A stretch of 64,000 nt of DNA. Source: Isoetes taiwanensis. Taxonomy: Eukaryota > Streptophyta > Lycopodiopsida > Isoetales > Isoetaceae. Shown one piece after another: positions 44,636 through 57,547 of the stretch. The translations under genes were made by a program, and so were the position numbers. The stretch spans positions 23,963-87,962 of the forward strand of contig JAJEKV010000804.1 in assembly GCA_021234155.1 (NCBI GenBank). The letters are read 5' to 3'. Every line of letters starts with the position of its first letter. Position 1 is the first letter of the stretch. The notes beneath the pieces were generated by a model. The model was not told the DNA's origin. It saw nothing but the letters and a program-made list of their open reading frames with translations, and did not search any database.

Positions 44636-47600
44636 TGAAAATAATTACACGGAATGTTAGGGGGCTAAAGGCCCAATCAAGAGAAGAAGAATTATTCTCA
44701 ACTTCAGACATTATAAAGCTGATATAATTTTCCGTCAAAAACCAAACTTCCTAATTTGGGAAGTTCTAGCCTATCATTTGGATTTATCGAGGTTCTTCCT
44801 CTATTTGGATTGGGGGCTACGCTACTAGTGGTGGCTTGATTACAAATTTGGAAATCTATGACTCATGTCTCTTATTACAATAGCCCTAAAAAGCAAATGT
44901 TGGCAGGCAGTGATTTTCTATTAATAATTCAAGCTTTTGGTGTCATTAATATCTAGGCTCCCACTAATCCAAAAGATAGGAAGTTATCTGGCTTTGACAT
45001 TAATACTTGGATCTCTTTTCAACCTCAAATGGACTGGGTTATCTCTGGATATTTCAACAATGCCAATTTGGGACATGAAGCTAGGAAATAGAATCAACAT
45101 GTCCCTCTCTTGAGAGAAAAATTGGAATACCTTTCTTCTGATATTAACTTGATCTATGTTTCCATCTTCAAGCGCAAATTATACTTGGTCAAACAAGGAA
45201 AATTCTAATAGGGTTCTGTACTTTTCGATGGGTTTTATATCTCTAAATTCTGAAACCTCAACACGGGACAATTGCTATGTCAATGGTGAAGCTACCTCAA
45301 TTTCTGATCACCCACAATTTCTCCACACAAGTCACCTTTTTGAGCCTTCCAAAAGGGAGGAAAAGTTCCTTTCAAAATTCAAGCTGTTCACTTCTTCAAA
45401 ATGAGCATTTACATCTAGACTTCAAATTTCTTTAATAATGCGCAAAATGCCGAGGAATATTTGATAACTACACGCTAATGGTTCTCCAATCCATGAAATG
45501 TTTCCTATTCAAGATCAAGCGGATAAAATCTTGGATCAAAATTGGTCCAAATCCAATTTCAAAGAGAATCTGAAGGAAGAGCCGACCTCCTTACTCCAAA
45601 GGAAGAGAAATTAGATCCATTTACAAAGTGAACCTCAATGTAAATCTTCAAGTTGGTGTGAAATCCTGGAAAATAAAATTAAATCAATAGGGAGATTGAA
45701 GCTAAGAGTTATGCCATTAAATGTAAGATCAAATGCAATAGGAGATGGGTACATTGGTTCAAAATTTTTCTATTGAGCTGCTAGGAAATAGATTACTCAA
45801 TAATTCCATTATCCAGAGTTCAGGAATGGCACTAGTATTGACCCTCTCCTAAAATCAAAGTTCTTTCATGATCAATATCTGCTTTATTCAAAGATAGTGA
45901 TACTAATGCTCAAAATCCTATCAAAAGAAAAATAAATTTCTTTCGAGATCAATCAGATTATTCCTAATAATAATACTGATGGATGACTTTCGATTCTTTG
46001 CTATTCCAACTTAGCATGAAATTTACAATGTTCTCATGAGCTTTAGTAAAAAGGTAAATCTCTTAGACCTGATGGCATTCCACAGGCTTTACATGCATTT
46101 TTGGGAGGCTTTAAAGAATGATATTGTCAAATTGGTTCATAATACGGAGAGCGATCATTTGCACTCTTCCATTTAAGCTTCATCACTCTCATTTCCTAAA
46201 GTTGACAAGCCTATTTCTTTCTCTCGATTGGGAGGCCTATCTCATTAACCAACTCCACATATAAACTTTGTGCTAAGATTGTGCCCATGAGTTAAAACCC
46301 TTCCTCGAAATACATTGACACGAGCACTGCCTTCTTGCCCAATAGATTCATTTTAGATAACTACATTGTGGCCATGGAAGGGTGCATTGGAATAGAATCT
46401 CCTCTCGAAATGTGTTCTCTTAAAGTTAGATTTCAAAAGAGCCTTTGACTCTGTCATTTGGGACTTCTTAAATTTGCATTGAAAAGATTGGTTTCAATCA
46501 CAAATCATCTCCTTGTATTTGGCCTTAATTCCATGGCAAATTCAACATCTTGATCAATGGCTCCCGTTCCATTCTTCAAACTTTCGAGGGTAGAGGCAAG
46601 GCCTTTAGCCCCTATTTATTTCTAGTTGTGGCTGAAATGCCTAACTAAAGGCAATTGATTTTTACCAAAGCTGTGAAGGTCATATTAAGGGTCTTGAACT
46701 CCCGGACAATAATGGCGTACCTTATTATCTCTCAATATCGCGAGATGATACATTTGCTTTTTGGATTCCATTCGAGAATATTGCCAAGTTTCTGAACATT
46801 GTTGACTCATTTTCTTCAGCCTACAGATTTTCTTGAACATTGGTAAAAGCATAATTATTGGTGACTCTCCTCATGCTAACCTTTGTGGCATTAAAGTTCT
46901 TGATGCTATGCAAGCAACCAAGCTTTTAGGTATGCCTTTATCCTAAATCCGGTATAAAAAGATCCTTTGGGACCCTATTATTGAGAAATTAGGAAAATTT
47001 TGAATTTCTTGAAACACTCTCTCTCGGCGGGAAGGACCCTAATTGCAAATTCATTTACGTCGGCTCCCATATATACTTTCTCTTACGCTCAGTGACACCT
47101 AAATATATTTAATGAGCTTGAGAAGACCATCGGAAAATTTCATTTTGGAAGGGATCACGATGGAGTCAATTGGGACTCTGTCTTAGGGAGCTAAAAATAT
47201 GGAGGATTAATTTTGCAAAGATTTATATCTTCAAGCATATGCCTTAATTTGGTAAAGTTTATTTGGAGAACCTTAAATGGAAATAATTCCTTGGCTTCAA
47301 TTTTCATTTAGATCTTGGTGGCATGCTCATATCTTGATGGACATTTAAACACTCTACACTTTGAATATGTTTTTACGCACTCTTCATCGGGGTAGCAATA
47401 CATCCCCTCTTATGCAAAACATGATTAAAAGCTTAGATGTTGTGCAAAATTGTTTTTTGACCACGATTTGCAAAGATCGCCACATGAACTCCTCTCTTTC
47501 TTGGTGGCGGCTTCAAAGATAGCTATGAGAATATTACGGCTTTGAGACACCCCAAAATCTATAAAAATGGCATCAACATGGCATCACACATGTCAAAGTT

Positions 47601-47700
47601 TGTATTAGAATGGACACTTAATTTCTGGACCAATTTGAGGAAGTAAAAGGCTGCAGATTTTTATGGCGAGGAAATTGGGATGCAATTGGTAAATTTATAG
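44636..47700 (+). pseudogene. ORF2 of the second LINE
   Basis: It starts with the L1 endonuclease opening (KIITRNVRGLK). RT blocks follow: a SLRPDGIPQAL stretch with HFWEALKNDIVKLV (about 46045-46140), FPKVDKPIS (about 46195-46225), FLPNRFILDNYI (about 46330-46365) and a TKLLGMPLS block near 46920. These match the family consensus PGPDGFP..F, IPK and the Q/NRFI region. An RNase-H-like start (GGIGIILFS, near 48048) may follow, with low certainty. Stops occur every few tens of codons. Confidence 0.72.
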
Positions 47701-48899
47701 AGTGGTTTCAATATCTTTGTTTCAAATCTTAAAAGTTATCAATTCTAATGCCCTTTTTGATCTCATTGATAGAGTATGGAATTTCTCAAGGGGAGGGCAG
47801 GAACAAATTTGATACTATGTTAAGCTACCATGAAGCTACCTTGTACAGCAACAATCTGAGGTATCACGGTCTGAAGCCTCAGGGCCAAATGCAGCGGTGG
47901 ATGAGGTCAAACTTTACGGAGGTCGGGGCTTAGCTTGGCAGAAAAAATCTTGGGCGGGATATATTGCGGAGTCGTCTGCGAGGATGTCTTTGCATATTCA
48001 TTTCTTGTTCATGTACCATCCTTGGCCCAGGATAAGCGACTCGGCCGGAGGTATAGGAATTATACTATTCTCACAAGATGTTGGCCCAGCTTATTTTATT
48101 GCTTCTTTTGATGGGAAAAGAGGACATACATTCCTTGCTTGGAGAATGGATCGAGTTTACTTGACTACAAGTTTAGTACAGGATAAGGGCTTTCTCTTTG
48201 GGTCTACAATTCCATTTTTGATCCAGATAATGCAACAATGAGACACCTCTTGCCAATTCACCTATCCCAAACTTGATTATCTCCTTCTCATTTGCCTCCA
48301 AATCCTGTTTTCATGGTCATACCCTAATGCTCAATACCTTATCTTCTTTTTGTTTTGACTTCATGCTCTAGCATTTTGCTTAGCATATTGTTCATCACAG
48401 TTTTGGACTTATTGGCACACGGGGAGTCTTCTATTTCAGCTCTCTCATAGAGGGCAAGGCAGTTTATCTAGTCAAATTTAGCGGAATCTTGGTGTGGTTC
48501 TTTGCTAAGTTGTTATAAACTTGAAGATACATACTACTAAGTTTTTCTTCTAAGGTTACTTAAGTTTATTTGCTAATGTAGGAATTTTTCCATTAATTGA
48601 GACTCTTGTATGGCTTTAATTAATTAATGGAAAAAAACACCTCTTACTTTCAAAAAAAAAGAAAAGGATTCTAAGAAGCGAGAACAAATCAATGCTTGAG
48701 ATACATGGAAGAAATATGAACAAAGGCGAGTAGAAGACTTCATGTTGATGAGCTAGAAATTCATAATATTTTTTGATATTACGCTCTTAGAAAACATACG
48801 GAGTTCTTGAAAATTATTTTGAGAAATTTGTAAATAGTAGAGATTCTAAATCATGGTTAAGCAGCTATACAAGAGGAAATAAGCTTTTAAAAGAACATA

Positions 48900-49430
48900 A
48901 ACTTATGGGGTGGTTTCCGGACGGAGGAAAAATATAATAGGAAGCAAATGGTTATTGAATAAAACCAAGCAATGATGAAAAATGGGAAATTCAAGGCAAG
49001 GTTAGTTGCAGGGCTTTACTCAAAAAAGGGCGGGATTTTTGATGGACATTCTCACCATTGGTAAAATTAAGCGGTTTGAGAATTTTGTTAGCCATTGCAA
49101 ATGCATGATCTTGAATTACATCATATGGATGTAACCTTGCTTTTCTTAATGCAAAACTTGAAGAAGAAATTTATCTTAGACAAGCTCAGGGTTTTGGAAA
49201 TGGGTGAAGGAAAAGTCACGGAAGCTAAAGAGAGGCGTATATGGCCTAAAGGCAATCTCCTGCGTGAATGGTATAAATGCATGAATAATTACCTTCCAAG
49301 AGCAAAAGGGTTTCTAGAAATTGGTGTGATGGGAATTTGTATAAATACAAAGCGGGGAAAGAATGGTGCATAATAGCCTTGTATGTGGATGACAAATTAT
49401 GTCTATAAGGTATTTGTATATGTGCACAGA
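48900..49430 (+). pseudogene. Copia reverse transcriptase fragment
   Basis: The copia RT blocks appear in order across frames: GSKWLLNK, a GFTQK segment, DLELHHMDVTLLFL, an EEEIYL-like block, and at the end IALYVDDKLC (about 49371-49400), whose YVDD is the RT catalytic motif. It is broken by many frameshifts. Confidence 0.75.
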
Positions 49431-50930
49431 AGAAAGTTTACCCGTTTGGCTTTAGAGGCACACATATTAAAATTTGGTTTGATGATGCCACTTAGTGGAT
49501 TATACGATGGGGATATAGATATAACTTTGCATAAGGTGATATCCACACATGGGTCAAAATGAATGTTCTTCAAAGGACAAGGAGATGAGGTAGTAAAAAA
49601 GGTTTTATAGGATCCATATTAATCCTACATTGCGGGAGGCAAAGTAGGGGAGGAGATTTCCCACGAAGCAATAGACATACCACCTACAAGATGAGGTTGA
49701 GCTTACATAGGCTTGGTGTTGGAAGTAGGCAAGTGGAATGACATTCCTCACGAGCTTAGATTGTGTAAAGATATGTGGCGGGGATACTTGAAGATGAACA
49801 TATGTACTTCTACATATTTGAAGAATTATGATGTATGTGATGACATGTTGATGGTTTTCTTTTGATTTTCGGGATCATGTGGGAGATGTATCATTGATAT
49901 TTTAGAGTGTAGGGGCGATTTTAGAACCTTAAAAGTAGATGAGTTAGAGGTAGGAGAGACTAATGCATTACTATAGGATGATACATTAGATGATTTGTTT
50001 TATAATGTTGAAATGTACAAGTTGAACATCTTATAGACACGGTGGTCTCTGGCGTAATAACCAAATTTTATCTCTCCTCTCCCTCCCTCCCCTCCCTCTC
50101 TCTCTCAAATAACCTAGGCGGCTTGTCTTGGCGGTAACTTGTGGCGATGGCTGAAAGCAACAGGTGCAGAAGCCAAATCCGTCTGTGATGCACACACTCA
50201 AAAAAAGCAGTTCAAAATGGGCACAGGCTGTGCATTTGAAATATTGGCATATGCACATATGGCGATGAATCTGGCGTGCTCTGACGGTGAGAAATAAGAT
50301 AACCTAGTCACTAGGACTAGCACCACCTCATCAATAACATCCTCAATGGTTACCTGAAAATACAATCAATATGATCAACAAGATTGTGAAAGAAATGCTT
50401 TGTAAGTTTTGGGGAAAAAAGGGGTACAGGAATTTCTCTCATAATTTAAAAGGAGCTTTATGAAGATATGGAGAAATTGAAAGCGATCTGAGATTAGTTG
50501 AGCAAGCAAAGAACTTCAGGCAGTGAATTGAAGATTAGATCAGAGCAAGCGAGAAGGATGGACGGAGGAAGAATCTAAATGCAAGAGATGATGATAGGGT
50601 CTACGAATTGCAATAACAAATGGCCAAATTTATTGAATATCAAGATAGGAAAAGCGAGCTTTGAATGCGGAAGCTAGTAAATCTGAGGGGAAAAGCCAAT
50701 GAGGATGTTAAATTGAAAGTTTCCAATATATTCAAAATGGCAATAGAAGATCAGGTGTTTAGGATGCTTTTAGAGTAGAAAACCCTCGGAGTAGGCAAGG
50801 CATATTGTGGTTAAGTTTTTTGGCCGAGAGAACCACAAGTTTAATATGCTAAAAAAAAGTATCATTGAAGGGAGGAAATGTTTAGATTAATGAGGAAACA
50901 AGATTGCAAATTAAGCGGGGTGTTGTGACA
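49431..50930. other. Copia downstream remnants and unclassified sequence
   Basis: RNase-H-like copia remnants may extend to about 50000 but no motif is secure. A pyrimidine tract lies at 50071-50106. The stretch 50350-50880 has a Lys/Glu-rich broken frame that could be another Gag relic. Confidence 0.4.
50071..50106. repeat. CT-rich low-complexity tract
   Basis: 36 bases of pure C and T on the + strand. Confidence 0.9.
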
Positions 50931-53900
50931 CTCCCGTTTCAAAGATTCCTTTAAAAAACACCATGCTCTTAAAATTGGCCTTTTTGGACAAACTTGAAGA
51001 TTTCAAAAGGTTCAGTTTTCTTCCCCTCATTTTGGCTCCTCATTAAGTAACAAGTTTTGTTTTGCAAAGGAAACACCCAGAAAAATGGCAAAATATAGAC
51101 ATGAATACATAATCTCTGAAAGTGAGATATCAAAAACATCAAAATAGAAGAAAAAAAATAATAATTATTTCTTAAAAAATTGATTACATCAATTTGGCAC
51201 CCCCAAAATTTGGTGCAGTATTGAACATCTTGTCTCGTATTTTGCAACTAAGTATTTGTCTCAAGTATCCATGTTTAGTTGTTTTTTATCAAACATGTTT
51301 GGCCCGTTCTATTGGCTGAATAAAAAAAAGAAAATAATCAAACAATTAAATGAAAAAAATAGGGGACATAAAACAAAAAATGTAAAGACACAAAAGTATT
51401 GCGGAATACACTTTTGCTTTTCTAAAAACAAACATGTATTCGGAATACACTTTGAATTTTCATAGAAAAAAAAGTGTATTCGGAATACACTTTAACTTCT
51501 TGAAAACAAATGTGTGATACGGAATACACCTTTTCTAAGAAATCAAACAAGTGATAGAACAATGTATATTCGGGCGTGCATCTCGAAGCGTGCATAGTTG
51601 TTGTGTTTCTTCACATTCCATTATTTTGCTTCTTTGTAAAAAATGGAAGGCAAATCCATTACCATAGCTTCTTTGCCGAAAGCCGGCATCCTAGCATACT
51701 CCAAGAAAGTCTTGCCTTCAAAGTGGGATATATTTGCTAACAAATCCTCTGAAAACTCACAATCCATACTTAAGTTGGATACAAAGCTTTCCACCATAAT
51801 TCCATAGTTACAGTACTTATGAATTATCTATCAAATGCCCATATAATGCATATTCAGAGTGCAACAGCAAAAACTTCAACTAAAGTTGGAACAATCTTGG
51901 CTGGCGCTTTGATTCATGAAAAAAGAGGATATGAGGGAGGCTTAAAAATGTAATGGCCTTTCTTTGTAACGTGGAATTGTGCCAGCTGTTGCATCTGAAC
52001 AATAGTTACAGGCCTTGAGCTATCACGGGGATTTAGACTTCATGCAGCCCCAAGCAGGACTATAACCACAAGATCCATTTGAAGCTCAACTAATAAGCAA
52101 AATTTTTGATTTGGCGGATGATCTCCTCCCCATGTTTCTTCAATCAAAAACACTCCAGAAATTTATAGAGTCATCAACACTCTATTCAGCCCTGCGTCCA
52201 TTATTGCAGCGTCTCTGGATGCCGAAGAGAAAATGCTTGAATTCTGGTAGCATAACGTAATATATGGCAATAGAAGGTAGCTTGGCATTTTATATTATAG
52301 GCCTCAATGGAGCTAGTATATCACGGTATCTAATGATTTGTGTAGCTGTACAATACCATCTTTTGGCCAAAAAAATGTTCACGTTTATCTGCAGCTAATA
52401 CTAGGCCTTTATTCCATATAGGAATGGACTAGAGTAGTAAAAGTGGGCTCGCCATTGGCAATTTCTCCTATGTTAAGCGGCTGCATATTCAAGCATTCTT
52501 TGCAACATCATTTCCGGATCTCTGAAAAAGATAAAATGGGGGCCCTAAGGAAGTATGGTTTATGCATGGTTGAGATCGAGTGGAAGCATCCGTCACGGAA
52601 GCATCTTTAAGTATAAGTCACATGCACTTTCCTTGCCCGGTATGCTTATGATATCTGCATGAGTACTCCAAAACTTGTCTAATTGTTGCCACATATTGAT
52701 TCTCCCAATTTGGAGCCTATTAACTTAGGCGGTTGAGTTCTAAATCTAATATGAAGCTAAATCTTAAAGCCAAGTCCTATCACCGTTTAGAATTGCAGGG
52801 CTCTAAGCCATAATTGACACCCTTGAAAATGGCCTCCTTTTTTGTACATGGTGCAAAAGGAATGGAGGTGCAAACAGGCTTACCAAACATTTGACACTAG
52901 CAAACCAAATGCCATCATCGGGTTGGAATAAAGCTGCCCTGCCAGGTATTATATCGGGTTTGGTCCTTACGTTCTTTGAATCTTCAATCTATGCATGCTT
53001 CTCTTAGTGTCTGTGTTAGCCAAGGTTCGAAATCTATTTATGCTTCTCTTAAGCATTACCGACATTAGCATATTGGATTACTGTTAATATCAAAATTAAA
53101 TAATGTGCTTTTCTATAGAGGTAGGGTTGATTTAGTAAGTGCAATCGGATATCTTTGAACAATTTTGAAGCTCATTGACATGAAATTCCGACTAACATCT
53201 CTGCTTATTCTATCTGTAGTTAGCTTCGTGATGTAAAATCTTGAAACCTAAAACTATGATGAAATCTTGCGAGAAATGAGCATCATTTGCTGAACTGACT
53301 TCTAGGCAGAAAACTTCCAAGGAGATCTAAAAGCTTCCTCTGTGACCAAATTGCATCATGGCAATGAAAACAAATGATGATCGCATTGAAGATTGCCCAG
53401 CAAGGCCTTCGTCTTGGGCATCTAAAAGGAATTCGAGTCTGGCATACGGCATGTTCTTAGGGGTGTTTGCGGGCAGCCAAGGATATGGGTATGGCAATGC
53501 TTAAGAAATTTATCCGGGAAATATTAAGGAAGCGGTTGCAAGATATTGAGGCATTCGGAAATTTCCTAAATATAATAGTTTAGACTTGCTACCTTAAAGC
53601 ACTAAAAAGTGGTCCGTTCCCTTTATATTGCATGATGAATGAGTTTCTTTACTTACGAATTGCAACAGCGTTGCATAGTTGAGAAAGCACGAGAAGCATA
53701 TTTAGTACTACTATTATGCAGTTGGCCTATGGATAGGCGACAAAGGCTATTTTAAAGACATGGAGAAAATACAGTGTTATTAGACCTTGAGTCATATAGA
53801 TCATTAGTATGTAACTAGGACCTCCTTGGAGGATGAACTTGGATACCTTAATACCGTGAGACCTCATAGCAGCCTAGATTGACTCACCGCAAAAATGAAA

Positions 53901-54371
53901 AAATCAAAGAGGTATGAGCGCCGGTTGCAAAGTAAGCATTTTACAGACTTCTATTAATTAGAATGCAGAGTACCCAAATCAACTTTCAATTAAATTACCG
54001 GATGGATACAGAATACTTCAGCAAAATATGCGTCGAGGATAAGCATCGGGAGAAGACCCTTGAGAAAGATCTCATACTGGTAAACCCGTACTGATTAAGT
54101 AAAGCAGTATAGTATGCAAGAGGATTCTTTATGGAGAAGCATTCTGAAATGAAAGCCTGCAACCGTCCAAAACAGCTCGCAAAGAATCACCCAATGGCAG
54201 GACTTTGTTAAGTCAACCCACAGATGGACTTCTTCGACCCCTAAGTCTTAATAGCGATGGGTTCACATGTAAGCCAAAACCAATCTGTGAAACCATCATG
54301 GGAAGGCGAAATGGTAGAGAGCTAAGTCCCGTGGGAGAAAGATGCCAAGGAAAGCGAAAGCTTCGGGGTCT
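50931..54371. other. Unclassified sequence without a supported gene
   Basis: AT-rich with scattered short frames. The palindrome cluster at 51395-51530 is the only distinct feature. No transposon protein was recognised. Confidence 0.45.
51395..51530. repeat. Cluster of GTATTCGGAATAC palindromes
   Basis: Four copies of an imperfect palindrome sit about 40 bp apart: 51395-51412, 51434-51452, 51473-51491 and 51511-51530. The third is GTGTATTCGGAATACAC flanked by AAA and TTT. Spacers are A-rich and themselves similar (TCTAAAAACAAAC, TTGAAAACAAATG). Confidence 0.85.
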
Positions 54372-54383
54372 TTAGAAAACCAA

Positions 54384-54655
54384 GCGTATTCCAGGAATAG
54401 AAGTGTATTCGAATAAGTTTTCCACTATCATTTGGAACCAAGATCGGTATCCTGGTCCCAAAAAAAGAAAGGAATCCTTTTTATCATTTAAAGCCAATCT
54501 TGTATCCCCAAAAAAGCAAAAAATAAAGTCATTGAAATAAATTGAAAATGCCAAAAAGCTTTTGACTCTTCAAAAGCGGGGATATATATTCGAGAATAAA
54601 AATGGTTTCATATTTTTCCTTTCTCTCTATTCGAATAGCAAGTGTATTCGAATAC
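54384..54655. repeat. Second cluster of GTATTC/GAATAC palindromes
   Basis: Related sites occur at 54384-54400, 54412-54427, 54587-54598, 54627-54638 (CTATTCGAATAG) and 54644-54655 (GTATTCGAATAC, a perfect 12-bp palindrome). They share the core of the 51.4-kb cluster. Confidence 0.75.
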
Positions 54656-54788
54656 AAAAATGATTTCCGATATTGAACACAATATCCTTTTACTTCTATG
54701 TTACGCTCAAACAACAGAAATTTGTCAATTTCTAAGACACATGGAAAGCTGGATTTTGGCCTTTTTGGATCAGAGCTCTCATCATACG

Positions 54789-54841
54789 TGATTCTCTCAT
54801 CACTTCTCATATTTTTGGTTGATTCTCTCATCACTTCTCAT
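54789..54841. repeat. 22-bp direct repeat, 31-bp period
   Basis: TGATTCTCTCATCACTTCTC plus AT occurs at 54789-54810 and 54820-54841 without mismatch. Confidence 0.9.
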
Positions 54842-56900
54842 GCTTTACACAAATTGGGTATTTTAAAAATCTTTTGTAAATTTTTGATTTGAATATCAGA
54901 ATTTTATCTTCAAATTTTAATATACCACAATTCAATTACTACTTCATTTTTTTATTTTGGTTAAAGTTATGTTCTCTTAAAATAGGGTTCTTTCAAAAAC
55001 ATGCCTTGGAAAAATTCTATTGATTGGAAAAAAGTGTCCACTTTGACGCAGTCCCGAGTTCTCTATTAGCGAGAAAAGATGGGCTATTTGGGGGGTCAAA
55101 ATGCAGTTTTATGTCTTCTTTTTCTTTTTTAACCTCAATTTTAGCCCCATTTTAGAGAAAAAGGGAATCTTTGAGGAATATTCCTTTTGCTCTACGTTTA
55201 GATGATTTCTCCGTTTATTATGCAATCTTGTTAGGACTTAAAGACCATTATCGGTGGCATAAACTTGGGATGTTCAGAGAATGAAAAAGCGAGAAAATTT
55301 GGACACAAAGGCTTCGATTGGATAAAGGAAGCATCATTCGGGTGAAAATAAAATTAGAGACCATCAAGATTATGGTGCGTGGAATATCAACCAATTAGAT
55401 GAAGACAACAAAAAGAAAAAAAAAAAAAAATTAAAGAATAGGTGATCTTCTATGTTGCAAACCTCTAAAAATAGGTCACTTAAACAACTGTCCAGCGGGT
55501 CCTCAAAACACACAAATATAATCAATTCAAACCCTAAAATAAGAACCTAATTGCCTAAAGTAATACCTTAAATATGATAGAAATTTGGCCGAAACAACTT
55601 CGCAAAGGTTATAAACCTCAAACTTTACCATGTAAGGGATATCAAGGAGTGCAAAATGCGACAAGGGGCTTGTCCGGTACTCTATCATGCCATTTAAAAT
55701 AAATAGCTCCAATGGCCACAGCGGTCTTTGAAAAAACTAATCACTTGATAATCAAAGGGAAATTTTTCACTTGATATCAAAGGGGAAATTTTCACTTGAT
55801 AATCAAAGGGAAATTTTAATTTAAAAGCCAGATCTTACACGGCATTGACAAGGATGCTGGTAGTGGCATGCTTCATTGAGCCTTACAAAATGATGATGTT
55901 GGGATCAACTTTATAAAATTGGTCATATACGCTAACCTGCCTTGCTACCATTTTGGAGCGATCCAAATGCAGCAATGTGAACCATTATATGGTGGTATCT
56001 CTTGTGAATAGAATCGAATAAGGAAGCACCACGAGAGAATATGAAAATTGAGAGGTAGCTCTGGTAGAAGTAAAATTAAGTGAGTTTGCACAATTTTAAT
56101 CGACCGGGCATAATCCTCCATAAACGCATCCTCCATCTGACTAACTGGTCCTGAGTGATTTGGAAATATTCTTGCTAGGTATTCACTCTTTCCTCCCAAA
56201 AGCAACACTTAGAGAGAGATGAAACTGAGCAACATGGCTTGTCTCCTTGAGCCATGAACATCATCGCATTTGGTGATGATCTTGAACTAAAAGCAGATAT
56301 TCAACTAAAGAACTCAATCCTTTAGGTGAAGCCTTTCGCTGCTGCTGGTAGGATTTCTGCCTCCTCAGCGTTCAGCTTCGACCACTTCGAACTGACCGGT
56401 AACCTGAAGAGTTCTGGCAACGATATTTAGATTCTCATTATAGAGCTGTTCAAGCTAACCTCCCAAGATCAACCAGTTCCCTCGCTCTTTAAACCGTCCG
56501 AACCTTGAGCAGTTAAGCGTTAATAGAGCAAAGGTTAAAGCGGCAGGTCAATGGATTTTACTTTCGCAGGACAAAATTTTAGCCGGATGAGAACACAAAG
56601 GCTACAACTTTTGGAATGGGCCCCTCCTCTCGAAAAATGGATGGCGAAGTGTAGGAGATAGCTTTGGAGTCTTGAGAATGTCAGAAAGTTACACTCGGTG
56701 AAAAGGGAATTCCCTTCTCAGGAACCCCTTCCCGTGGCGGCATGATTATGGTCCAATGTATATGCGTCACAATAATAACTCATCGGTCAGCCTTAAATTT
56801 GAAGGCGCAGCGATCTTTGCTGCGAATGATAGAAGTTGTGAGGAGGTAATACGGGCGGGATAACCATGGACATATTAGGCATGTGAGATTTGCCTAGCCA
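54842..56900. other. Unclassified AT-rich sequence
   Basis: No gene was recognised. It contains an A-rich run at about 55410-55431, which may be an old retroposon tail, and a 25-bp triplicate at 55741-55817. Confidence 0.45.
55741..55817. repeat. Three tandem copies of a ~25-bp unit
   Basis: The unit TCACTTGATAATCAAAGGGA plus AATTTT is repeated three times with single-base length differences. Confidence 0.85.
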
Positions 56901-56902
56901 CG

Positions 56903-57547
56903 GATCAGCCAGTTGGGAGAATTTTTATGATCTCGGGAGGGATCTGGAGGAGGACAAAGATTAGCATCCCTATTCCAAGTCAGCTAGGAAGGTGGGATCA
57001 CCGGGGCGGGGATCATGTAAGAACACCTGGCAGATGGCATTATATTGTGCTCCAAAGTCAACTATTGTACCGGAGGATCGCGGAGGAGGGGCGGGGCATG
57101 GCGTATCATCAAGTGCGTATGGCGTGGGATCCCGGAGGCGGGATCGCGTAGAGCACCATGTTGGCGATGGCATGGCGCCAGGTCAGTCGATACGGACATA
57201 ATATCTTGGGAGCAAGTGGCCGATGGCACTTAACCCCATGGGCGGGTCATCCTACGGATGTGGGATGCGAGGCGGGATCTGCAGAACACACCATAAGCTA
57301 ATGCGTGGCATATCTCAACGGTCGTGGTGGAATCGAGCTGGCGATCTTACGATGGTGGCAAGGGATCCGGGCGAGGATCCTGTGCGGAGTCATCGGATCG
57401 AAGATTAGGATCGAGGAGGATCTATTTTATGTTTGTTGACGAGGATCTGGAGGCGGATCGCGGCTTCGGTGATGGATAGCGAGGTGCGTGGCGGGGCCGG
57501 GATCAATGGAGAGCGGGGATCCGCAATCGATGCCCGTTGGCGTGATC
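56903..57547. other. GC-rich, GATC-rich island
   Basis: This block stands out in an AT-rich region. I counted about 20 GATC sites in 645 bp, mostly as GGATC in contexts such as CGGAGGCGGGATCGCG. Open frames exist because stops are rare in GC-rich DNA; none has a recognisable domain. It could be a decayed repeat or a relic exon cluster. Confidence 0.6.

Larger units (their letters stand above)
43720..48660 (+). mobile_element. Second LINE (L1-like), heavily decayed, inside the copia element
   Basis: An ORF1-like region (about 43860-44630) precedes ORF2, which begins MKIITRNVRGLKAQSREEE at 44636. The 3' end is an A-rich tail near 48645-48660. Copia coding resumes after it. The borders are approximate. 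Confidence 0.75.
41850..49450 (+). mobile_element. Decayed Ty1/copia element split by LINE insertions
   Basis: The gag part lies at about 41930-43250 and the RT part at about 48900-49430, both on the + strand and in copia order. About 5 kb of LINE sequence lies between, and a poly(A)-ended fragment is inside gag. LTRs and borders could not be fixed. Confidence 0.65.
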
